Assembly: GCA_001600695.1 (NCBI GenBank)
Contig: BCKQ01000001.1
Span: forward strand, 623,916-687,915
From: Ascoidea asiatica
Taxonomy: Eukaryota > Ascomycota > Saccharomycetes > Ascoideales > Ascoideaceae
Length of the DNA stretch: 64,000 bases
Direction: 5' to 3'
Under the pieces are notes generated by a model. The model was not told where the DNA came from. It saw only the letters and a program-made list of their open reading frames with translations, and did not search any database. Positions 21,077-31,200 of the stretch are shown here, in pieces (the stretch's first letter is position 1; every line of letters begins with the position of its first letter). A program made the translations under genes and the position numbers.

Positions 21077-23329
21077 ATCTATAATTATTCCTCAAAAGAA
21101 AAAGAATATCTAAATAATAAAAATTAAAATCTTCTATAGAATTATTGGAAAAGAAATTATGAAAAGAGTAAATTTAGAAATATAAAAAACATTTCGGAAA
21201 TGATTAAAAAATTGATTATTTAACTTTTAAAAATATTAACGACTTTTAAATCGTAAAATTTCCAGTTCACCAAATATTTGTGATTTAAATTAAGTTTTCA
21301 GTATGCATATAGAAGTAGAAAAAACAGTAGGAAACATAAACTTTTTTTTGGGGGTTCGTGCACAAAAACAAAAACACCGAATAATAATGCTTTTGTGTTT
21401 GTGATTTTGGTCAAAAAGGTGATCTATTTGAGGGTTTAAACTATCAAATAAAGAAATAACTATATGTCTACTCCATTTATACATATTAAATAAAAATTAT
21501 AACAGGAAGGCAAGTTACCCAAAACAAAAAATTACCCGAAAATTATTTAGAAAAGACGCCGTGAAAACACCCAGCACCGATTTCTGCAGGCGTGAGCATT
21601 TAAAACGGCGCTTTCAGCGGTACTAAAGAAAACAAAGTTTTTTAAAAAGGCTCAGTGTGGTCAAAACCGGTCCGGAAAAATCAAAAAAAGTGTATAAAAA
21701 AAGACACTCGCCACAATTGTTTTTGGCTGCTGCAAGAAAGCCTGCAGCTTCCGGTTCCGAAGGAAAGTCTATATTTTTATTTTGCAACTTTAATAATTGG
21801 AAGACTGGCTCTGTCTAAATTTAGAAGCAAGTGGACAATGGAAAAATATTTTTTTCACAAAACTGCAAAAGATCACAACAAAGAAACAAAATTGCCAATG
21901 AGAAAAGCTTTTGCCGGCAGAGTTTTTACTGCTGCTGTAGTAAATAATACAAAATATTTAAGAATTGTGATGATGATAGCGATAGATGATGAGGATTTAC
22001 CTCTAAGCGAAGTTCTAATGACTCTTCAAAAGGAGCATTTACAATGATGTTATGATATCATTTCTTTAAAAAACATATAATCAAAAGAAATTAGAATGAT
22101 AGTATTTTTTTATCTTTAGTAAAAACTGCTTTAAACAGTGATCATAATTAGCTAATGTTTTTATATCCTTATGGAAATCATGAATTCAAAAAAAAAAAAA
22201 GAATTATTGTAATTATTTTTATTTCATTTGTGTATGTGTATTGATATCAGTTGGTGAGATAGATAATTATGTTCTAATAAAAGATAATACAGTATACTCT
22301 TAAATATTCTTAAACTAAATTTAAACAACAGACATTATAATTTATCGAGATTTACTTCCCAGGTGAGAAATATATAAGACATTGATAAGTTCCTTAAATT
22401 TTATTGTTCTTCATTATTCAAACTATCTAATTACACAAATACTTGAATATATTCAATATAATTATTACTCACTTCACTTAAGAGTAAATAATATCCTATC
22501 AGCATATTCATTCATATCTTATCAACAATAAACTAAATCACCTCATTAATAAACTAAAATATTTTATCCTGGTAGCCTTTTCCTACCAACCACTCTATTT
22601 AGCTTATCTTTACTATTATTATATTTTATATCATCAAATCATTTATTTATCAATCAAATATCGATAATATTAACACAAATCCAAAATTACTATAATCCTT
22701 TCAAAATTTTAGAAATTAAAATAAAAGGCTCTTCATAAAATATTGAAAGACATATTAATCATTATCAAACTATTTATCCTAATCATATAAATCATTCAAT
22801 TTACTTCAATATATTTACTCCAATAATCCGATCTTATTAGTTTGTTGCCTTGAAATAAAACAATAACTTATTGCTGGTTATACTTTGATTGTATCTTCAC
22901 TTTACTTTATTTCACATCAAATAAGACATATCTCAATCAAATTTAACTGAAATCATTCAAGATCACCAATTATCAATTAAATATCAATTAAATATATTAA
23001 CAAATAACTCCCCCTTTCAATTTAAATAATCTCAAATTATTATAAATCAATCTAATTCAATCTAATTCACTTCAATTCACTCTAATTTACTTAAATTTAA
23101 GATATTTTGAAAATTCGTATACCTATAATTAATTTTACTGGTCAATAAAACTCACTAGTTCAAAATAATTTTATATTTTAATATTATAATATTATAATAT
23201 CTTATAAACTATATTTAACCTGAAACTGGAAATATAATTAAATCTAAATATTGTCATTATTATTAAGTATAGTGGTAATTAATAAGTTTACCATTCAAAG
23301 AGTAAAAACTTTCATCAAAATTTATTAAA
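21077..23329. promoter_or_regulatory. 2.25-kb divergent intergenic region, YVH1 and second Lon-domain gene
   Basis: A G+C-rich island at about 21545-21760 contains AAAACGGCGCT at 21602-21612, a motif repeated at 27997-28007. A doubtful 130-codon frame overlaps it. From 22080 to 23329 the sequence is A+T-rich and gene-free. The long leader before 23330 parallels that of the first Lon-domain gene. Confidence 0.55.
21655..22047 (+). CDS. Doubtful 130-residue open frame in a G+C-rich island
   Basis: I do not recognise this product. It lacks the Asn/Ser runs of its neighbours and contains several Cys, Trp and Arg residues. It uses CTG three times within ten codons near WLLQESLQL, while confirmed genes in the window nearly avoid CTG. 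No domain, signal peptide or membrane helix is evident; the middle is basic (KFRSKW, HKTAKDHNK). It could be an accidental frame created by the island's base composition, a young gene, or a remnant of a transferred one. It lies on the same strand as the second Lon-domain gene, 1.3 kb upstream. Confidence 0.18.
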   Translation: MWSKPVRKNQKKCIKKDTRHNCFWLLQESLQLPVPKESLYFYFATLIIGRLALSKFRSKWTMEKYFFHKTAKDHNKETKLPMRKAFAGRVFTAAVVNNTKYLRIVMMIAIDDEDLPLSEVLMTLQKEHLQ

Positions 23330-25402
23330 ATGTCTTCCTCAACAAATAATAATAATTCTGATCATTCTGATCATTCGAATAACTCCAATAATTCAGATAA
23401 TTCAAATAATTCTAAGAAAGAATCTGATAATTCAAGGGATAGAATATTCATACCTTTATCTAAATATCAAAGCTTTATAACTCCAGGTAATATAAATTTC
23501 TTAACAAATTTAAAATTGTCAAATTCTTATTTAAAATCATTATTAACTGCTTTTACTTCAAATACTTTAATCGCTGTAAATATATCAAATCCTTTTAATT
23601 CAAATATTCATATATCAAAAAATTCAAATAATAATACTACTGGTTATTTAATTAAAATTCTTAATTTAAATTATATCCCTTTAGATTCTTCTTATTCTTT
23701 TTTATCTTTTTTACAGTTTCAAACCATACAAAAAATTAATATTGATTTTATAAAAAGTAATTCTTTTCCTTCTATTCAAGTTCAAAACGATTTTACTTTT
23801 AATAATCAAGATCAATCAAGTTCAACTTCTCAATCTCAAGAACCAAAAATTATTGAATTAAACGAAGCTTTTTTTAACAAAATGAAAGAATCTGCTTCAA
23901 ATACTTCTTCCAATACTAGTAGTAACAAGGTTAATAATAATAATATCAATCAAAATAATAACTCCAATACAAACTTTAATAATGATATTACTGAAATTAA
24001 AACAAGTTTAATGCTTGTAATTCCAACTAATATATGTCTATTCCCAGGAATGGAAATTAATGATATTAAAATAACAAATCCAATTCAAAAACAAGCAATT
24101 ATTGAAATTTCAAAACATAATTCTGAATCTGTTAATCATAGAATTGCATTTTTTTTAATTAAAAATAAAAATAATTTATCTAAAAATGATATTGTTACAA
24201 ATATGAATGATATTTATACTATTGGTGTTTCTGCAATCATTTCTTCTTTTAGAATTTATATTGACCCAATTTCAAATTTAGAATGTTTAAGTTTAAATAT
24301 AATTACAAAAAATGTTATTCAATTAGTTCAAATTATTTATCCTGTAACAATTAAACAAAAAAATGATGATTTTGAACAATATGAAGGAATCAATTTAAAT
24401 AAATTGGTTTGTTTATCAAATGTTCAAAAATTAAAATATAACTTTGATCTTTCAATACCTTCTAATATCACTATTTTACAACAAGTTATGAATTTAAATA
24501 TGAACAATTTAGTTTCATTAATAAATTTAACTCAATCTGAGGCTTTTATAATTTCTCCATTAAAAAATTTTAAAAAATATTTCAAAGCATTATTCAAAAT
24601 TTATAAAAATGATTTTATTTTTTATTATTCGGAAATGATAACTTTAAATAAAGATCTGGAAGAAGATGAAGAAGAAGAAAGCTTGAGTTTAAATAAAAAA
24701 ATCAATTATACTCTTCAAAATTTATATGATTGTTCAGTTGATTCAATTGATTTGATAATAGAAAAACAAACTTTTTTGGTGGAACTTTTAAAAATATATT
24801 TCAAATTATCCACACCAAGAACTTCGAATTCTGATAATGATCTAAATCATGAATATAATATCAAACTTCAATCAATTTTAGAATCATTGAATCTTTTTGA
24901 TAGATCAAAAATATTGTCAAATATTTTTAACAAGGAAGGTTTAAAACTTAAATTTAAATTGGTTATTAATGATCAAAATGTCACTGAAAAAGTTGAAAAC
25001 AATGCAACTCCTAAAGAGATAAATAATGAAAATGAACAATCAAGTAAACAAAAGTCAATGAAAAAATCGAAGTCTGATATTCAATTATCTCAAAATGCAT
25101 TTTCCAAATCAGAAGATAATCTCAATGAAGTTCCTAATAATTTTGATATACCTCTAGCTCCAGAAGAACCAAGTTCACCAATAAGAACTCCAATTTCTCC
25201 TCCAGCAAGTTCACCAATTATTTCAAGAGTTCCTCTTACTCCAAAATCAACTATTGTGAATGAATCAGTTTTTATCAATAAAAATCCTGATAATAGATTT
25301 TCTTCATCAACATGGCCACCAATGTCAAAGACCAAAACAGAAGAAGAAAGAAATTTTTACTTTCCATACGTAGCATATAATACTACTCCTCCTTTAGCTT
25401 AA
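23330..25402 (+). CDS. Lon N-terminal-domain protein without ATPase or protease (paralogue B)
   Basis: The 690-residue protein is a diverged paralogue of the product at 15874. Matching blocks are ICLFPGMEINDIKITNPIQK (residues ~235-255), KQAIIEISK, YEGINLNKLVCLSNVQKL (~350) and LQSILESLNLFDRSKIL (~515). They follow the order of the LON-N beta domain and adjoining helical segment of mitochondrial Lon. No Walker motifs and no protease domain are present. The first 60 residues are Ser/Asn/Asp-rich with no mitochondrial presequence. A second disordered segment (~185-215) precedes the LON core, and the C-terminus (~560-690) is Ser/Pro-rich with many SP and TP sites, so phosphorylation is plausible. 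Function is unknown. The order A, YVH1 (opposite strand), B suggests an old local duplication. Confidence 0.7.
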   Translation: MSSSTNNNNSDHSDHSNNSNNSDNSNNSKKESDNSRDRIFIPLSKYQSFITPGNINFLTNLKLSNSYLKSLLTAFTSNTLIAVNISNPFNSNIHISKNSNNNTTGYLIKILNLNYIPLDSSYSFLSFLQFQTIQKINIDFIKSNSFPSIQVQNDFTFNNQDQSSSTSQSQEPKIIELNEAFFNKMKESASNTSSNTSSNKVNNNNINQNNNSNTNFNNDITEIKTSLMLVIPTNICLFPGMEINDIKITNPIQKQAIIEISKHNSESVNHRIAFFLIKNKNNLSKNDIVTNMNDIYTIGVSAIISSFRIYIDPISNLECLSLNIITKNVIQLVQIIYPVTIKQKNDDFEQYEGINLNKLVCLSNVQKLKYNFDLSIPSNITILQQVMNLNMNNLVSLINLTQSEAFIISPLKNFKKYFKALFKIYKNDFIFYYSEMITLNKDLEEDEEEESLSLNKKINYTLQNLYDCSVDSIDLIIEKQTFLVELLKIYFKLSTPRTSNSDNDLNHEYNIKLQSILESLNLFDRSKILSNIFNKEGLKLKFKLVINDQNVTEKVENNATPKEINNENEQSSKQKSMKKSKSDIQLSQNAFSKSEDNLNEVPNNFDIPLAPEEPSSPIRTPISPPASSPIISRVPLTPKSTIVNESVFINKNPDNRFSSSTWPPMSKTKTEEERNFYFPYVAYNTTPPLA

Positions 25403-25844
25403 TCTATAAAATCTACTGAATAAAAAAGGAATTTAATCTGTCAATTATTTTTAAATTTCTTAGTTTGTATAATCACTCTCGCTTGTCTGTTTTTTTTTCA
25501 TTTCTCTTTTAAAATCTGCATTACTTTTTCAATCTTATTTATTATTGTTTATCTCTTTGTTTTTGTTAATTATTCATTGTTTTTCTTCTGAAGTCATAAG
25601 TCATTATTTATTATGTTTTTTTTGTTTCATTTTTTTTTTTCTTGCTTTTCATTACTTCTACTTCATTAAATCATTTCACTTTCAAAATTCTTATTCTTAC
25701 ATATATAATCAATAAATTAAAATAATAAAAATTAAAAAAAAAAAAATTAAAACCAAATTGTATCGAATTAAATAAAGTAAAAAGGATTTGATTAAAGTAG
25801 CATTTAAAAAAAAATAAAAACTTAAAAGATCATTCAAATTCAAT
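25403..25844. other. Convergent intergenic region, second Lon-domain gene and MTC1
   Basis: 442 bp of T-rich then A-rich sequence, probably containing both 3' ends. No gene is seen. Confidence 0.5.
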
Positions 25845-27470
25845 TTAGAATCCCATTCTTTCGATAACATAATTTTGAGCTAGTAAACCTATTGATAAGC
25901 TTAAACCTTCTCTTATCCAATCTTTAACCCATTCAGAAGGATCAATATATTCTTCAATATTATCATCATCTGTATAATTATTTTTATTTTGATTTATAGT
26001 TGTATTGTTTGTATCGTCATTTTTATTTTTAATATCTTTTTCTTTTTCATTTTCTTGATCTTTAATATCTAAAGATTTTTCAGATAACCATTTAGCCCAT
26101 TTTACTGGAAAAGATTGACTTTTAAGTTCAATGGATATATCATGTTCTAAATCTTTTAAAATAAATAAAAATTGAAAATTATTATTATTTTCTTCTTTAA
26201 TTTTTAAAAAATTTGATTGATTATTATTGTTGCTACTATTTAAACCTGAAATTAAAGGTATAACAGAAATTAAAATATGAGAAGTTCTTGAACTTAATTC
26301 TTTTAATTGTATTTTTTCAACAGTTGAATAATTTTTATTTATTGTTGCTAAAGTTTTTATACCATTATCAATATTTGCTAATAATAATTTTTCTGCATTA
26401 ATATCATTACCAATAAAAAAATCTAAGAATTTTGATTTGGATAAATCAGATAAATCATTATCATTATCATTATATAATTTAGTCATTTCTAAAAGTGAAA
26501 TTAATTTAAAATAATTTTGATTATCATTTATTGTAGTTGTAGTTGTAGTTGTGGTTTTTGTTGCACTTTTTTGATTATTTTTAATAATTTTTTTGTTAAA
26601 ATTATTTATTTCAATTAATATATTACCTTGAACTTGAGATAAAACTTTATTAAAATTTTTATAAATTAAATAATTTAAATAATTAAAATTAATTAATTGA
26701 TCATTAATTATATAAATTTTTAAAATTTCATTATATGAATTATATTTTCTTAAAATACTATTATTTGAATTATGTAATTGAGATTGTTGTATTGAATTTG
26801 TAGTTGTTTTAATTTGATCAGAAACTGTTGAAACAAAAGAAGATAAAAATCCACCAACATTTTTAGTTGAAGATTCTAATTTTTTTGAAATATTATTTTG
26901 ATTTGAATTTTCTTTAACAGATGAAGAAATATCTTCAACTACATGAGAAGCAGAATCAAATAAAGAATTTACAGTTTTAGAACCAGAAGAACCCCACCAA
27001 TTTGAAAAAGAAGTGATTGGATCATTGATTGGAGTATCATCATAATCATTATCATTATTAGATGAATTTAATGGATTTGAATTTTCGACTGATTGTTTTT
27101 CATTTTCATTATCATTTTGAGTAATATTTTCCTTTTCTTTACCTTTACTATTTTCGGATTTTAAATTTTGATTAGTTGAGATAAATTCTTGATTATTAGT
27201 CTTAGTTGCAGTTGAGGTTGTAGTTATAGCAGATGATGATGATGTTGGTAAAGAATTTGCAGGTTTTAAAGATTTATTTTTATCTGAAGCATTTTGAGTT
27301 AATTCATCTAAGAAATCTAAAATATCATTATCATCATCATTATTTGAATTATCATTATTTAAATTATTATTAATATCATTTGATTGAGAATTTGATTTTT
27401 TATCATCTGGTAATGAATCTAAAAATTGAAGAACATCATCTTCTTCAGTTGAATCTTTAGAATTTGACAT
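25845..27470 (-). CDS. MTC1: Mtc1-like protein (DUF5427 family)
   Basis: The 541-residue protein has the two conserved ends of the Mtc1 family. Near the start are DDVLQFLDSLPDD and a second DILDFLDEL. Later come FSNWWGSSGS and amphipathic segments (LFDSASHVVEDISSSVK, VGGFLSSFVSTVSDQIK). The C-terminus has DPSEWVKDWIREGLSLSIG and AQNYVIERMGF. The middle is padded with Asn/Ser/Asp/Thr runs. Yeast Mtc1 is a cytosolic, COPI-associated protein of unclear biochemical role, first found through genetic interaction with the telomere-capping factor Cdc13 (family knowledge). It is divergent from the AcrB-like gene across a 762-bp promoter with a G+C-rich island. Confidence 0.8.
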   Translation of the reverse strand: MSNSKDSTEEDDVLQFLDSLPDDKKSNSQSNDINNNLNNDNSNNDDDNDILDFLDELTQNASDKNKSLKPANSLPTSSSSAITTTSTATKTNNQEFISTNQNLKSENSKGKEKENITQNDNENEKQSVENSNPLNSSNNDNDYDDTPINDPITSFSNWWGSSGSKTVNSLFDSASHVVEDISSSVKENSNQNNISKKLESSTKNVGGFLSSFVSTVSDQIKTTTNSIQQSQLHNSNNSILRKYNSYNEILKIYIINDQLINFNYLNYLIYKNFNKVLSQVQGNILIEINNFNKKIIKNNQKSATKTTTTTTTTINDNQNYFKLISLLEMTKLYNDNDNDLSDLSKSKFLDFFIGNDINAEKLLLANIDNGIKTLATINKNYSTVEKIQLKELSSRTSHILISVIPLISGLNSSNNNNQSNFLKIKEENNNNFQFLFILKDLEHDISIELKSQSFPVKWAKWLSEKSLDIKDQENEKEKDIKNKNDDTNNTTINQNKNNYTDDDNIEEYIDPSEWVKDWIREGLSLSIGLLAQNYVIERMGF

Positions 27471-28232
27471 TATTTAGTTATTTATAATATGTTATATTAT
27501 GTGGAAATCGAAATTGATATTAAAATTGAGGAATGAAGAAAGACAAGCAATGAATTATATTGATCAATTGTCTTTGGAAAAAAAGAACAAAGCAGTTTGT
27601 ATTTTGTAGTTTGTAGTTATTAATGGGTTTCTGCTTGTATTGATTAAATAAATACCTTTTACTATCCAATTCCTTAAATGGCCAGTTTACTTCACTAACT
27701 TTAATACCATGAATACATCACCATAAATAAATAAGTAAATAAATAAATAGATAAAAGTGCAACAAACAGCAAAACAGAAGCTGAGAGACAGACCCACAGA
27801 AATGGTACTACCATGAAAGAGGGTCATGTAAAGTAGAGTGGTTAAATGTATAATCTTTAAAATCCAGAACCACGGATCTACCACTTGTAAGGAACTACCA
27901 CCCAAACGGATCTACCAATGGGACGGCTTATTTGGAGTTTCTGTTTCTGATTGTGTCTTGTGCTCACGTGCCATACACGAACTGTCAGCCAGGGACAAAA
28001 CGGCGCTGGAGACACAGCTCCTCCGCTGCCTCTGCAACGCTGATGAAACCTTTCCTTCTGCTGGATCAACATCTGAAATATTCCAAAAAGTACTTCAATT
28101 GCAATAAATAATTCAATATATCAATGCAAACAAATAAATATATAAATAAATAATAACTAGATATTGAAATTTGATCCAAAGTAAAAATTTGGTTAACAAT
28201 CAAAAAGCTATAAATGCGATTGAAATTATGAA
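27471..28232. promoter_or_regulatory. Divergent promoter, MTC1 and AcrB-like gene
   Basis: The central G+C-rich island (about 27890-28060) carries CACGTG at 27965-27970 and AAAACGGCGCT at 27997-28007. A short TAAA/TAAG repeat lies at 27724-27755. Small frames inside the island on both strands have no recognisable product. Confidence 0.55.
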
Positions 28233-31200
28233 ATGGAAGGTACATCTACTTCTACTTCTATAAAAGACAATTCCAATTCCAATTCAAATACAAATAACAT
28301 TTTAAATACTTCATCTTCAGTCCTTTCTGATTCAATAAATTCAAATATATCCAATGATCAGAATAATATTGGGAATAATACGAACAATAATATAAATAAT
28401 GGAAATAATACTAACAATGACTTACCTTCAATTGATTCAAATGTAGTGCTACCTTTATATCCTTTACTTGATACTCTTGCAATAACTTTACTATTCATTT
28501 GCTTTCCACCTTCTTTAAGTTGTATTCTTCTTGGTTTATATGCTTTATCTGCTTCTTCAAGTGCAATGATTGCAAAACTATTAGGTTCCTCTTTGAAATT
28601 TTCATCATACTCTTCAGCATCTTCAACATCCACAACATCATCTTCAATTTCAAATAATAATGATAATATTGGTCTATTCTCATATTTAACTTCATTATTA
28701 ATTCCAACTTGTATTGCATTATTAGTAGATATATCAATATCTTTATTACTTCATTCTTTTTTCTCTGTTTCAACTTTACAATTCATTCAATTATTAGCAA
28801 AAGCAACTCTTGCTTCAAATCTTTCTGGTAATAATAAAAATTTATTTAATAGAGCTTTTTTTTCAACTTTAATTATAATTTTATTAATTTATTTAAAAAA
28901 ATTCTTAACTAATTTAATCATAATTAATTTAAATTTAATTGATTTTGATTCAAATAATTATTTAGAAAATTCAGAAGAAATTTTAAATAATTTTTTATAT
29001 AAAAATTTTCCAAATTTAATATCAAGCTCTAACTCTAACTCAAATTCAAATTCAAATTCAATTTTTTCTTTAGTATTTAATTTAATTAATGTTATTTTGA
29101 ATTTTTTTAATTTCATTTCAAATTTTTTAAAAATTTTACATCCTTCTTCAATTTATCAATTTAATATACCAAATATAAATAGTAATATAGACAATTTAAA
29201 CGATATAAATGATATAAATGATAATATAGATAATTTTGATAATATTTCAATAATTTCAAATTCTAATTATTCTATTTTTTTACATTATCTTTATTTATTC
29301 TATTTATATTATTCAAAAATTTTTGATTTTTTTATCATTCATTTTTATTCTGGTTTATCTTTTCATGTTTTATTCTTAGGTATTTCTCCAACTATAAAAA
29401 ATTTTTTTCTTTTTAAATCTTATTCAAAATCTTTAGATCAATTATCTTCAATATCTCCTCTTTATAATTCTTTTACAAAATCAATTAATTTAGATTCTCA
29501 AAGTGATGATAAATCTGAAATTCAAATTCAAAATATTCCTTTAAATCCAAATCAATCACAAAATATATCCCAAAATCAAAATCAAAATCAAAATCAAAGT
29601 CAAAATCAAAATCAAAACCAAAATCAATCTCAAGTTCAATCTCAATCTCAATCTCAAACAATACCTTCAAATTCAAATTTTAATAATAACAATAACAATA
29701 ACAATATTCCTTTAGAGAATAATATAAATTTATCTCAAAATCAAAACCCTTTATTGCCTTCAAATATAAATACAAATTTAGTAAATGATTCAAATCTTAA
29801 TGATACTAATACTATCAATACTTTTATAACTAAAACTCCATCTGATTCAAATTATGCAATTGAAGTAATTGTACCTCAAGAAATTTCTTTAATAACTTTA
29901 CCTTATGATAATGAATTAAATAATGATATAAATAATAATGATGTAAATATAAATATAAATTCTAGTTTTAATAATATAAATAATGATGAAACTCAAGCTC
30001 CTGCAACTTTTCCTCAAACTTCAAAAAATGAAATTAATGATTATCAATTAAATACATTATCTTCTTCAATTTCTGTAGTTGCAAATAATTTTGAAAATTT
30101 TTGTATATTACCATTTAATTCTTCAATTTCAATTAAAAAATCAAATAGAAAATTAGCTCTGGTTAAAGAAAATCAACCATTATGGTCTTTAATTGCTGCA
30201 ATTAGATCTATGTTTCTAAAAACTGATTATTATTCTGGTAATACAAATATTAATATTGATGATATTAATAATAATAATGGTACTGGTAATAATAATAATA
30301 ATAGTGAAAATAATAATGGTGATGAAAATCATTTACAATTAACTTTATATGATAGATATGTTAAATCAGAAAATCCAATTAGATCATTTATTTGTTTTAT
30401 AAGTGAAACAACAATTGCTGTACAAATTGAAAATGTTGAAATTAATGATTTAGTTGTAGTTGTAAATGATGTACCATGGTATCAAGTTTCAAGTGGATCA
30501 TCATATAATAATGAAATGATAATTATTGGTGGTTTAAGTCCAAATTTTAGATATGTTTTGAAATTTTTTAATATTATTAAAAGTTTTAAAAAAACTAATA
30601 TTAATAGTTTAGATGATGATAATGATGATTCAATTAAAGTTTTATTATCAGAGCATATTGTTACAACCATTTCGGGACCTTATGATATTAATAAATTAGA
30701 TAATGAGAATGATAATGATAGTAAAGATAATGATATTATCAAAGAAGAAATTAAAGATAAAAATTCATTATCAGATTCAACAGCACAATCAGTTAGAACT
30801 ATTCAAAGTTCATTAAGAACAGCAAATTCATTAATTTCTCATAATAAAGGTAGATTAAAAAAATTACGTAAAGAAACTTCAAAAATTTTAAATCAAATTC
30901 AAAGTGAAACAAATTCATTAAAATCCAAACTTGAAAGTGTTCAAATTCCAAATAAATTTACAATTAAAATGGATAGATTAGTTCATGAAGATGCAGTTAT
31001 TGGAAATGAAGTTAATAAATTAGAAGAAGAAGATGAAAAATTAGCAGAATTAGAAAATGATTTACAAGATGATTATTTAGAAGAAAAATATAAATTTGAG
31101 AAAAAAACAAGAATTTATCAAAATTTCAAAAAAGGATATAAAAAAGAGATATGTGGATTTGAAGAAGAAATTCAAATTTTAAATATTGAATTAAAACAAA

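Noticed and set aside
21645-21700. A-box-like GGCTCAGTGTGG
   Set aside because: No B-box follows within tRNA distance and no cloverleaf can be drawn.
27838-28107. 89-codon frame with several Cys residues
   Set aside because: It overlaps a G+C-rich promoter island, has an equally long frame on the other strand, and matches no known family.
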